In this document: piece by piece, positions 1 through 6,631 of the stretch
Position numbering within the stretch: position 1 is the first letter of the stretch
Layout: each line of letters opens with the position of its first letter
NCBI GenBank assembly: GCA_902477645.1
Contig: CABSIA010000024.1
Location: forward strand, 1-28,125
Length of the DNA stretch: 28,125 nt
Direction: 5' to 3'
From: an uncultured Prevotella sp.
GTDB lineage: Bacteria > Bacteroidota > Bacteroidia > Bacteroidales > Bacteroidaceae
Position numbers and translations under genes: made by a program
The notes under the pieces: model-generated
Seen by the model: the letters and a program-made list of their open reading frames with translations, nothing else
Told to the model about the DNA's origin: nothing
Databases searched by the model: none

Positions 1-182
1 CATAAAAAGAGTCAACTGGCAGAATTAAATACACACTAAATTAATTCCGCCAACGGGTTATTTTAAATCTTTTTTTTAAGAATTAAAAACAAGTTTAAAT
101 CACTTCAACAATATTTATGAAAGAACAAGGCGGTCTTAAATGAAAAAGCCGTGAGTTGTCAAACAAAAAAATCATTAAAAGT

Positions 183-214
183 TTTGTGTGTTAAAGTAAT
201 TTTTTGTAACTTTG
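183..214 (+). promoter_or_regulatory. Bacteroidetes-type promoter of infC operon
   Basis: A TTTG box at 183-186 is followed after 20 bp by TAACTTTG at 207-214, an exact match to the Bacteroidetes sigma-ABfr consensus TTTG-N19-21-TAnnTTTG. Transcription would begin near 220, giving a leader of about 30 nt before infC. Positions 1-182 are AT-rich and I see no gene, no other consensus promoter and no convincing terminator there. Confidence 0.8.
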
Positions 215-249
215 CAGCCGTTTAGCAAAAAACACTTAATGATAGTTGA

Positions 250-939
250 ATGAAGAATGACAAAATGAAGAATCAGTACCGCGTGAATGAGCAAATTCGC
301 GTTCGGGAAGTTCGTATCGTAAGTGATGGTGGCTCACAAGTAGTTCCAACACGCCAGGCTTTGGATATGGCGCGGCAGATGGAAGTTGACCTTGTGGAAA
401 TATCTCCAAATGCACAGCCGCCTGTTTGTCGTCTCATCGACTATTCCAAGTTCCTGTACCAGCAGAAGAAGCATCAGAAAGAGATGAAGCAGAAGCAGGT
501 TAAGGTGGAAGTGAAGGAAATTCGTTTCGGACCTCAGACCGACGAGCACGACTATCAGTTCAAACTCAAGCATGCCAAAGAATTTCTGGAGGAGGGCAAC
601 AAGGTCCGTGCTTACGTGTTCTTCCGTGGACGTAGCATCCTTTTCAAAGAACAGGGAGAAGTGTTGCTGCTTCGCTTTGCCAACGACCTTGAGGAGTTCG
701 GAAAGGTTGAGCAGCTGCCAAAGCTTGAGGGGAAGAAGATGTTCCTTTTCCTCGCACCAAAGAAAGCGGGTGTGGCAAAGAAGAGCCAGCAGAAGCTTGA
801 CCGTGAGCGCAGAGAGGCTGAGAAGGTCGTAGACAACAATACAGCAGTTGAGACCGAAGAAGAGGAGGCAAGTCTTTCGGGCGGCCTGTTTGCAAATGCC
901 AAAAATGGCGCAGAGGCCTTGGAGAAGCTTAAAAAATAA
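250..939 (+). CDS. infC: Translation initiation factor IF-3
   Basis: IF-3 binds the 30S subunit, prevents premature 50S joining and checks start-codon and initiator-tRNA selection. The 229-aa product carries the N-terminal domain (about residues 5-85, including NEQIRVREVRIV and DLVEISPNAQPPVCRLIDY), a lysine-rich linker, and the C-terminal domain (about 90-172, including VKEIRFGPQTDEHDY and FFRGRSILFKEQG). Residues 173-229 form a charged tail absent from the roughly 180-aa E. coli protein; such tails occur in Bacteroidetes. I chose ATG 250 because MKNDKMKNQYR suits the family in this phylum; ATG 265 is the alternative. It is first in infC-rpmI-rplT, with a consensus promoter about 35 bp upstream. 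A four-codon ORF (239-253) overlaps its start. Identification is secure. Confidence 0.98.
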   Translation: MKNDKMKNQYRVNEQIRVREVRIVSDGGSQVVPTRQALDMARQMEVDLVEISPNAQPPVCRLIDYSKFLYQQKKHQKEMKQKQVKVEVKEIRFGPQTDEHDYQFKLKHAKEFLEEGNKVRAYVFFRGRSILFKEQGEVLLLRFANDLEEFGKVEQLPKLEGKKMFLFLAPKKAGVAKKSQQKLDRERREAEKVVDNNTAVETEEEEASLSGGLFANAKNGAEALEKLKK

Positions 940-958
940 ACGGAAAAGAAAAAGAATA

Positions 959-990
959 TGTGCGTAACGCCTGGTATATGCGTTGCCACA
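959..990 (+). promoter_or_regulatory. Hairpin in infC-rpmI spacer, candidate r-protein leader
   Basis: TGTG (959-962) pairs with CACA (987-990), C963 is bulged, and GTAACGC (964-970) pairs with GCGTTGC (980-986, one G-U), closing a 9-nt loop. It is followed by an A-rich single-stranded stretch and then the rpmI start 31 nt downstream. There is no T-run, so it is not a terminator. L20 represses rpmI-rplT through mRNA structures in other bacteria (established for E. coli and Bacillus); a similar role here is inference. Confidence 0.45.
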
Positions 991-1020
991 ATAAACAATA
1001 ACAATTTAAAAATTAAAAAA

Positions 1021-1218
1021 ATGCCAAAAGTAAAGACAAATTCCGGTGCAAAGAAAAGATTTACTTTTACCGGAACAGGTAAGATCAAAAGACGTCATGC
1101 TTACCACAGTCACATTCTGACTAAGAAGACAAAGAAGCAGAAGAGAAATCTTGTACACACAACATTGGTTGACAATGACAACCTGAAGCAGGTTCGTGAT
1201 TTGCTCCGCCTTCGTTAA
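1021..1218 (+). CDS. rpmI: 50S ribosomal protein L35
   Basis: The 65-aa product starts MPKVKTNSGAKKRF and continues with GTGKIKRRHAYHSHILTKK, the characteristic highly basic L35 sequence, a component of the large ribosomal subunit. The frame is open back to an ATG at 958, but the true start is ATG 1021: MPKVKT is the conserved L35 N-terminus, 65 aa is the normal family length, and the extra 21 residues would be encoded by the spacer hairpin. It lies between infC and rplT, 36 bp before rplT, the conserved order in bacteria. Confidence 0.98.
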   Translation: MPKVKTNSGAKKRFTFTGTGKIKRRHAYHSHILTKKTKKQKRNLVHTTLVDNDNLKQVRDLLRLR

Positions 1219-1254
1219 TTAACTTTTTAGTAGAACATTTAAAAGAAGAAAATT

Positions 1255-1599
1255 ATGCCAAGATCAGTAAATCACGTCGCTTCAAGAGCTAGGAGAAAGA
1301 GAATTCTTAAGCTTACAAGAGGTTATTTTGGAGCAAGAAAGAACGTATGGACCGTAGCAAAGAATACCTATGAGAAAGGTCTTACTTATGCTTACCGTGA
1401 CCGCCGTAACAAAAAGCGTACTTTCCGCGCATTGTGGATTCAGCGTATCAACGCTGCCGCACGTCTTGAGAACATGAGCTATTCACAGTTGATGGGCGCG
1501 CTTCATAAGGCTGGTATCGAGATTAACCGTAAGGTTCTCGCTGACCTCGCCATGAACAACCCACAGGCTTTCAAGGCTATTGTTGATAAAGTAAAATAA
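1255..1599 (+). CDS. rplT: 50S ribosomal protein L20
   Basis: L20 is an early 23S rRNA-binding assembly protein of the 50S subunit. The 114-aa product begins MPRSVNHVASRARRKRILK, then GYFGARKNVWTVAKN and YAYRDRRNKKRTFRALWIQRINAA, all hallmark L20 segments; the basic N-terminal extension and globular C-terminal domain are both complete and the length is normal. In other phyla L20 also represses its own operon by binding the mRNA. It is the last gene of the infC operon and is followed by a strong intrinsic terminator 21 bp after its stop codon. Confidence 0.98.
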   Translation: MPRSVNHVASRARRKRILKLTRGYFGARKNVWTVAKNTYEKGLTYAYRDRRNKKRTFRALWIQRINAAARLENMSYSQLMGALHKAGIEINRKVLADLAMNNPQAFKAIVDKVK

Positions 1600-1620
1600 G
1601 TTTTTGAAATATCAATTCTT

Positions 1621-1651
1621 AAACTGCCATCATCCCGATGGCAGTTTTTTT
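1621..1651 (+). terminator. Intrinsic terminator of infC-rpmI-rplT
   Basis: A perfect 11-bp stem, AAACTGCCATC (1621-1631) with GATGGCAGTTT (1637-1647), closes a 5-nt loop (ATCCC) and runs into a T-tract at 1645-1651. Confidence 0.92.
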
Positions 1652-1696
1652 CAGCATATCAATTTCTGTAACTTAATAGTGAAAATTGTGTGCAGG

Positions 1697-1773
1697 TGCA
1701 TTGTCCAACGAAACCGTATGCATTGCCCAACGCAAGCGGCTGCATTGCCCATCGCAGCCGCTTACATTTTTTT
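1697..1773. repeat. Three-copy 22-bp tandem repeat with terminator-like inverted repeat
   Basis: Three consecutive 22-bp units occupy 1697-1718, 1719-1740 and 1741-1762. Each begins TGCATTG(T/C)CCA(A/T)CG and the last 8 bases vary; the sequence TACATTT after the third unit resembles the start of a fourth. Units two and three create a perfect 10-bp inverted repeat, AAGCGGCTGC (1734-1743) and GCAGCCGCTT (1754-1763), with a 10-nt loop and seven T residues at 1767-1773, so it could act as a second plus-strand terminator. It is GC-rich in an AT-rich gap. I do not recognise a named repeat family. Confidence 0.7.
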
Positions 1774-1908
1774 AGCACAAAGTTTGGGTATTTTGGAATT
1801 TGTGGTATTAGAAGCTTCAGCCATCGCAGATAGTAGCTCTTGTACTTTTTTTGACCTATATTTAGTTTTCAACTTATAATATCTCGTTCTCGCAATTTGT
1901 TTTATCAC
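1762..1908 (-). CDS. Doubtful 48-codon hypothetical ORF
   Basis: I do not recognise this product. A GTG at 1908 opens 48 codons, starting VIKQIARTRYYKLKTKYRSK and ending KIPKLCAKKM; an in-frame stop lies just before the GTG. The N-terminal half is very basic. Its last two codons and stop overlap the 22-bp repeat hairpin. I see no consensus promoter or ribosome binding site for it. It could be a small real gene, a remnant of a longer gene or mobile element, or chance. The opposite strand is also open (1604-1879) but crosses the rplT terminator and is less plausible. Confidence 0.2.
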   Translation of the reverse strand: MIKQIARTRYYKLKTKYRSKKVQELLSAMAEASNTTNSKIPKLCAKKM

Positions 1909-2002
1909 TCATTTTTATACAGTAACGTCCTTAAATAATCTAAAATAGTAAAGTTATGTTACAAATTTGAGCTGTTGAATTATATTTTTCTGAAATCTTT
2001 AC

Positions 2003-2031
2003 TTGTTGTTTGAAAATTTTCATTACCTTTG
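2003..2031 (+). promoter_or_regulatory. Promoter of the 6S-like RNA
   Basis: TTG (2003-2005), 18 bp, then TACCTTTG (2024-2031), a full match to TAnnTTTG. No protein gene follows on this strand before the converging tex gene, so the promoter most simply drives a non-coding RNA starting near 2037. Confidence 0.65.
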
Positions 2032-2036
2032 CATCG

Positions 2037-2270
2037 TAGTCATCTAAGTAAAGATTGTCAGTAGTTCTTTTTTATAACAAAATTTGTAATTAGTGCCTAA
2101 AAAGCCAGTTTCTGTAAGTTCTGAAGGTTCGTACTTGGAGGTTCAAAAGTAATGATTTACCTTTAATTACTATACTATTGCCACAGAATCTCATGGTGAG
2201 AATCGGATGGCTTACAGATCTGGTTCCCAATATAAAAGATAAAAGGTGGACATTTGTCCACCTTTGTTGT
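2037..2270 (+). ncRNA. ssrS: Bacteroidales-1 / 6S-type RNA candidate
   Basis: About 230 nt lie between a consensus promoter and an intrinsic terminator with no good ORF. The RNA can form an extended rod: TTTTATA (2070-2076) with TATAAAA (2231-2237); CCAG (2105-2108) with CTGG (2220-2223); CTGTAAG (2112-2118) with CTTACAG (2211-2217). Inside are smaller hairpins: AGTAAT/ATTACT around 2149-2171 and TCTCA/TGAGA at about 2190-2202. The Bacteroidales-1 motif is known to lie between a Bacteroidetes promoter and terminator, often directly after the L20 gene as here, and has been assigned to the 6S RNA family, which binds RNA polymerase by mimicking an open promoter. The assignment rests on position, boundaries and rod shape, not on a covariance-model hit. 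Confidence 0.68.
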
Positions 2271-2273
2271 TTA
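2241..2273. terminator. Bidirectional terminator (6S-like RNA and tex)
   Basis: AAAGGTGGAC (2242-2251) pairs perfectly with GTCCACCTTT (2256-2265) around an ATTT loop. On plus it is followed by TTTGTTGTTT. On minus it is followed by TTTTATCTTTT, so it should also stop tex transcripts, whose stop codon is 19 bp before the hairpin. Confidence 0.85.
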
Positions 2274-2291
2274 TCTGTATGTTTTTTCTCA

Positions 2292-4466
2292 TTAGATTTT
2301 CATAGTTAATCCAATTCTCTTCCTTACCATGTCTACCTCTGTCACTTTCACCATGACATGCTGTTGGAGCTTTACAACCTCATTTGGGGATGTTATGAAT
2401 TTATGTGACATTTGCGATATGTGTACCAATCCGTCGTTGTGTACGCCAATGTCGACGAAAGCTCCGAATTTTGTTATGTTAGTGACAATTCCTGGTACCA
2501 CCATGCCAGCCACGAGGTCTGAAATATCGTGTATGTTCTCGTCAAAAGAGAACTCCTCGACCTCCCCGCGGGGGTCTCTTCCAGGTTTCTGAAGCTCGCT
2601 CATAATATCCTTTAATGTAGGCATACCTACCTCGTCAGATATATACTTTTCGAGTTTTATATTTTTCTGAATATCCTTATTCTCAATTAGTTGCGCCACA
2701 GTGCATCCGTTGTCTGCCGCCATTTTGCTTACAATTGCGTAGCTCTCCGGGTGTACGGCACTGTTGTCAAGCGGATTTTTCGCATCGGGTATACGTAGGA
2801 AGCCGGCACATTGGGTAAATGCGTTGGCGCCTAACCGTGGCACTTTCTTCAGCTGAGCTCTTGATGTGAAGTGTCCGTTTGTGTTTCTGTATTCGATGAT
2901 GTTTTTTGCAAGACCAGGGCCAAGTCCGCTGATGTAAGTGAGAATTTGCAGGCTCGCCGTGTTTACGTTTACTCCAACGAGATTTACGCAGCTCTCAACC
3001 GTCATGTCAAGACTTTTTTTAAGTTTTGACTGGTCTACATCGTGCTGGTATTGTCCCACTCCAATACTCTTCGGATCAATCTTTACAAGCTCTGCCAACG
3101 GGTCCATTAGCCGGCGGGCTATAGACACTGCACCTCTTACGGTCACGTCTTGGTCGGGAAATTCGTCTCTTGCAGTTTTCGACGCGGAATATATCGATGC
3201 GCCATCCTCGCTGACAACATACACTGGAATATTTCCTTTTGCGCTGTTGAATGCTTTTTTAAGAATGTCGGTTGTCTCTCTGCTTGCCGTTCCGTTGCCG
3301 ACAGCCACAGCCTCAATGCCGAACCGGTTGGCGATGTATTCAAATGATTTTGCAGCGCTTTCCGCATTTCCTTTTGGCTCGAAAGTGTACACCACAGTAT
3401 GGTGTATCAGATTTCCCATGCTGTCGATTACCACAACCTTGCATCCGGTTCTTATTCCGGGGTCAACCCCCATGACGGTTTTCTGTCCCAGAGGTGCGGC
3501 AAGCAACAGCTGGCGCAGGTTTGTTGAGAATACTTCGATAGCCTCTTCCTCTGCCTTCGTTCTGCTTGTCCCTGCAAACTCGTTCTCAATGCTTGGCTGC
3601 AGAAGTCTTTTGTACGAGTCCTCGACAGCCTCTTCAACCAGCTGCGAGCATTTTCCGTTGCCTTTTACATATTGCCGTTTCAGCCTGCTTATTGCTCTTT
3701 CGTCGTCAACGGAGATCCTCACTCTCAGAATGCCCTCACCCTCGCCACGGCGCATGGCGAGCAGTCTGTTGCCCGAGCATCTTGACAAAGGCTCGCTAAA
3801 ATCAAAATAATCACTGAATTTCTTGGCCTCCTCAGTATCGGCTTTTGCCTTTACAACCTTTGATGTTATCACCGCCTCACGTCCGAAAGTTGTTCTGATC
3901 TGATGTCTGCATTCTTCGTTTTCGCTTACGTTTTCGGCTATTATGTCCTTGGCTCCCTGTAGTGCGTCGTCTACGGTAAACTTACTGGCGTCGGTTCCCG
4001 TTTCCTCAAGTTTTTTCCTGAAAGCAGCCGACTCAATCATTCTTTTAGCAAACGCCATGATATCGTGTTCTCTTTGCAGCAGAATTGTGGTTGCCAAAGG
4101 CTCCAGTCCTCTTTCCCTTGCCACCTGTGCCCTTGTCCTTCTTTTCGGCTTATATGGCAAATAAATATCCTCCAACAGGTTTGCGTCCCAGCAATCCTCT
4201 ATTTTCTTTTTCAGCGCGTCGTCGAGCTTTCCCTGTTCCTCAATGCTTTTCAGAATTGATTCCTTACGTTTTGCAATCTCCTTCAGCTTATCAAGCCTCA
4301 TGCTTATGCTGCCTATCTGCACGTCATCCAGACCTCCCGTCTTCTCTTTTCTGTATCGTGATATGAAAGGAATTGTGCATCCCTCCTCCAATAATGCAAT
4401 GGTGTTGTCAACGCCGGCAGCTGGCAGCTGCAGCTCACGGGCTATCATCTCTGTAAAAATATTCAT
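2292..4466 (-). CDS. tex: Tex family RNA-binding transcription accessory protein
   Basis: Tex is a conserved nucleic-acid-binding protein implicated in transcription in Bordetella and Pseudomonas; its exact role is still open. The 724-aa product is full length. It has an N-terminal helical region (about 1-200, including YLPYKPKRRTRAQVARERGLEPLA), a YqgF/RuvC-like domain starting near residue 330 (VMGVDPGIRTGCKV, so D335 matches the usual first acidic position), helix-hairpin-helix repeats around 505-560 (ISGLGPGLAKNIIEYRN), and a C-terminal S1 domain from about 650 (GIVTNITKFGAFVDIGVHNDGLVHISQMS). The ATG at 4466 gives the expected N-terminus. It converges on the 6S-like RNA and diverges from the ABC-F gene. 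A 34-bp inverted repeat lies just upstream of the start. Confidence 0.97.
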   Translation of the reverse strand: MNIFTEMIARELQLPAAGVDNTIALLEEGCTIPFISRYRKEKTGGLDDVQIGSISMRLDKLKEIAKRKESILKSIEEQGKLDDALKKKIEDCWDANLLEDIYLPYKPKRRTRAQVARERGLEPLATTILLQREHDIMAFAKRMIESAAFRKKLEETGTDASKFTVDDALQGAKDIIAENVSENEECRHQIRTTFGREAVITSKVVKAKADTEEAKKFSDYFDFSEPLSRCSGNRLLAMRRGEGEGILRVRISVDDERAISRLKRQYVKGNGKCSQLVEEAVEDSYKRLLQPSIENEFAGTSRTKAEEEAIEVFSTNLRQLLLAAPLGQKTVMGVDPGIRTGCKVVVIDSMGNLIHHTVVYTFEPKGNAESAAKSFEYIANRFGIEAVAVGNGTASRETTDILKKAFNSAKGNIPVYVVSEDGASIYSASKTARDEFPDQDVTVRGAVSIARRLMDPLAELVKIDPKSIGVGQYQHDVDQSKLKKSLDMTVESCVNLVGVNVNTASLQILTYISGLGPGLAKNIIEYRNTNGHFTSRAQLKKVPRLGANAFTQCAGFLRIPDAKNPLDNSAVHPESYAIVSKMAADNGCTVAQLIENKDIQKNIKLEKYISDEVGMPTLKDIMSELQKPGRDPRGEVEEFSFDENIHDISDLVAGMVVPGIVTNITKFGAFVDIGVHNDGLVHISQMSHKFITSPNEVVKLQQHVMVKVTEVDMVRKRIGLTMKI

Positions 4467-4476
4467 GTCTTAATTA

Positions 4477-4510
4477 GCAAAGTTTTTTATGTATAAGTGA
4501 AAAACTTTGC
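4477..4510. promoter_or_regulatory. 11-bp inverted repeat in the tex leader
   Basis: GCAAAGTTTTT (4477-4487) and AAAAACTTTGC (4500-4510) are perfect inverted copies separated by 12 bp, ending 10 bp before the tex start codon. The minus-strand sequence TATTTTTG (4517-4510) matches TAnnTTTG, so the predicted tex start site falls inside the repeat. No good -33 TTG is present on that strand. The placement fits an operator, or a leader hairpin if transcription starts further upstream. Confidence 0.5.
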
Positions 4511-4541
4511 AAAAATAATATATTTTTCTTGTATAAGTGAA
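4490..4541. repeat. 12-bp direct repeat between tex and the ABC-F gene
   Basis: TGTATAAGTGAA occurs exactly at 4490-4501 and 4530-4541, with starts 40 bp apart. The first copy lies in the loop of the tex inverted repeat and the second overlaps the -33 box of the upstream ABC-F promoter. This could be a pair of regulator sites or a small duplication. Confidence 0.5.
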
Positions 4542-4559
4542 GAAAAAGCCGTATATTTG
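4529..4559 (+). promoter_or_regulatory. Upstream candidate promoter of the ABC-F gene
   Basis: TTG (4529-4531), 20 bp, then TATATTTG (4552-4559), matching the Bacteroidetes consensus. It would give a leader of about 125 nt containing a hairpin, ACAAAG (4573-4578) with CTTTGT (4593-4598). It is weaker than the downstream promoter in its -33 box. Confidence 0.5.
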
Positions 4560-4624
4560 TTTTTAAAGTTAAACAAAGTTCACGTATAGTGGCTTTGTGA
4601 AAAATAATAAAATTGCAGCTAATT

Positions 4625-4656
4625 TTTGCATGAATGTGCTATTTGTGTTAACTTTG
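4625..4656 (+). promoter_or_regulatory. Main promoter of the ABC-F gene
   Basis: TTTG (4625-4628), 20 bp, then TAACTTTG (4649-4656). Boxes and spacing are identical to the infC promoter. Transcription would start near 4662, about 30 nt before the ATG. Confidence 0.78.
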
Positions 4657-4691
4657 CATGTTCATAACAGATGTAGAAAAGATAAAAAAAG

Positions 4692-6629
4692 ATGATATCA
4701 GTAGAAGGTTTGAAGGTTGAATTCAGTGCGAGGCCATTGTTCCACGATGTGAGCTTCGTCATTAACGACCGTGACAGAATAGCTCTGGTGGGTAAGAATG
4801 GCGCAGGAAAATCTACCTTGCTGAAAATATTGTGCGGAATGCAGCAGCCTACGGAAGGAGTGGTGTCGGTACCAAACAATACCACAATCGGCTATCTTCC
4901 ACAGGTTATGAAGTTGCAAGACAACACCACCGTCAGGGAAGAGACACGAAAGGCGTTTGCAGAGACTCTGAGGCTAAAAGACAGGGTAGAGCAGCTGGCA
5001 AATGAGATGGCTGAGCGTACAGACTATGAGAGTCAGGAATATCTTGACCTTGTGGACAAATATACACAGGAGCACGACAGATATCTGATGATGGGCGGCG
5101 ACAGCTATGAGGCCGATATGGAGCGCACTTTGTCAGGTCTTGGTTTCCTCCGTACAGATTTTGACCGTCCGACATCAGAGTTCTCCGGTGGCTGGCGCAT
5201 GCGTATAGAGTTAGCCAAGATATTGCTCCAGAAACCCGATGTTCTTTTGCTCGATGAGCCTACAAACCATCTTGATATTGAGAGCATTCAGTGGCTTGAG
5301 CAGTTTTTGGCGCAGAGTGCCAAGGCTGTAGTTCTTGTAAGCCACGACCGTGCTTTTATAAACAATGTCTGCAACCGCACAATTGAGATTACATGTGGAG
5401 TTGCTGTCGACTATAAAGTGAAATACGATGAATACGTAGTGTTGCGTGCTGAGAGGCGCGAGCAACAACTGAGAGCATACGAGAACCAGCAGAAAGAGAT
5501 AGCCGACATACGTGACTTTATAGAGCGCTTCCGTTACAAACCGACAAAAGCAGTTCAGGTGCAGAGCCGAATAAAGCAGTTGGAAAAAATAGTTCCGATA
5601 GAAATTGATGAAGTCGACAACTCTGCCATGCGCCTGAAGTTTCCGCCTTGCCTCCGCAGTGGCGATTATCCTGTCATCTGCAACGAAGTTGGCAAGAAAT
5701 ATGGTGACCATACGGTTTTCTCCGATGTCACGCTAACCATAAAACGTGGCGAAAAGGTTGCGTTTGTTGGTAAGAATGGCGAGGGAAAGTCTACGCTCGT
5801 GAAATGTATTATGAACGAGATACAGTTTTGCGGTGAGCTGAAAGTCGGCCACAACGTGCAGATAGGCTATTTCGCACAAAACCAGGCGCAGCTTCTTGAG
5901 GAGGACATTACAATCTTTGACACCATAGACAGAGTTGCCAAAGGAGAGATGCGATTGAGAGTAAACGATTTGCTTGGCGCATTTATGTTTGGAGGTGAGA
6001 TTTCGGAGAAGAAAGTGAAGGTGCTTTCAGGAGGTGAGAGAAGCCGCCTCGCGATGATACGCCTGCTAATGGAGCCTGTCAATCTTCTCATTCTCGACGA
6101 GCCTACCAACCATCTTGACATGCAGTCGAAAGACGTGCTGAAAGAGGCTATAAAAGCGTTCGATGGAACAGCCATAATTGTTAGTCACGACCGTGAGTTC
6201 CTCGACGGACTGGTTACAAAAGTGTTTGAGTTTGGCGGTGGTGCTGTGAGAGAGCATATCGGTGGCATATACGATTATCTCCGTGAGCACAGCAGCATAG
6301 AGGCCAAGCTTGCTGAGACATTTGCGCAGCAACCTGTAGTTGAGGAAACCGTTAAAGTGGAATCGGCACAGAAACAGAGCTATGCCGAGAGGAAAGAGGA
6401 ACAGAAAAAGATTAAAAGAGTGCAGAGAGCCATAGAGGAGGCCGAGAGACATATCGCAGATATGGAGGCGCGGATTAAGGAACTCGATACAAAGCTGATG
6501 TTGCCCGAATTTGCATCAGACATGGAGCTTGTAACAGAATATACATCGATAAAACAAAAGCTTGATGAAGAAAACGGGAAATGGCTCGAACTGTCTGAGC
6601 AGCTTGAAGATATGACTTCGAGATTGTAG
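4692..6629 (+). CDS. ABC-F family ATPase (ribosome-associated type)
   Basis: ABC-F proteins are soluble twin-ATPase factors that act at the ribosomal E site; some are housekeeping factors (EttA, Uup, YheS) and some protect against antibiotics. The 645-aa product has two complete ABC domains and no membrane segment. ABC1 has Walker A GKNGAGKST (34-42), signature FSGGW and Walker B LLLDEPTNHLD. ABC2 has Walker A GKNGEGKST (about 360-368), signature LSGGE and LLILDEPTNHLD. The interdomain linker is charged and helical, and the C-terminus (about 560-645) is a coiled coil rich in E, K and R, as in Uup/YheS. ATG 4692 starts directly with the ABC1 fold. Which subfamily it belongs to, and whether it affects drug susceptibility, cannot be told from sequence alone. 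Confidence 0.95.
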   Translation: MISVEGLKVEFSARPLFHDVSFVINDRDRIALVGKNGAGKSTLLKILCGMQQPTEGVVSVPNNTTIGYLPQVMKLQDNTTVREETRKAFAETLRLKDRVEQLANEMAERTDYESQEYLDLVDKYTQEHDRYLMMGGDSYEADMERTLSGLGFLRTDFDRPTSEFSGGWRMRIELAKILLQKPDVLLLDEPTNHLDIESIQWLEQFLAQSAKAVVLVSHDRAFINNVCNRTIEITCGVAVDYKVKYDEYVVLRAERREQQLRAYENQQKEIADIRDFIERFRYKPTKAVQVQSRIKQLEKIVPIEIDEVDNSAMRLKFPPCLRSGDYPVICNEVGKKYGDHTVFSDVTLTIKRGEKVAFVGKNGEGKSTLVKCIMNEIQFCGELKVGHNVQIGYFAQNQAQLLEEDITIFDTIDRVAKGEMRLRVNDLLGAFMFGGEISEKKVKVLSGGERSRLAMIRLLMEPVNLLILDEPTNHLDMQSKDVLKEAIKAFDGTAIIVSHDREFLDGLVTKVFEFGGGAVREHIGGIYDYLREHSSIEAKLAETFAQQPVVEETVKVESAQKQSYAERKEEQKKIKRVQRAIEEAERHIADMEARIKELDTKLMLPEFASDMELVTEYTSIKQKLDEENGKWLELSEQLEDMTSRL

Positions 6630-6631
6630 TC

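Noticed and set aside
958..1020. In-frame upstream ATG that would extend L35 by 21 residues
   Set aside because: The conserved L35 start is MPKVKT at 1021 and the extra codons are the spacer hairpin.
1697..1762. CRISPR-like array
   Set aside because: Units are directly adjacent with 8 variable bases, not about 30-bp spacers, and no cas genes are present.
1604..1879. 91-codon plus-strand ORF after rplT
   Set aside because: It runs through the rplT terminator and the 22-bp tandem repeats, has no promoter or recognisable domain, and its composition follows the repeats.
2559..2580. CCCCGCGGGG palindrome within tex as an inserted repeat
   Set aside because: It encodes the RDPRGE region expected in Bacteroidetes Tex proteins, so it is most simply coding sequence.
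2938..3810. Long ORF antisense to tex
   Set aside because: Shadow frame of a well-conserved Tex gene; no domain, start signal or promoter.
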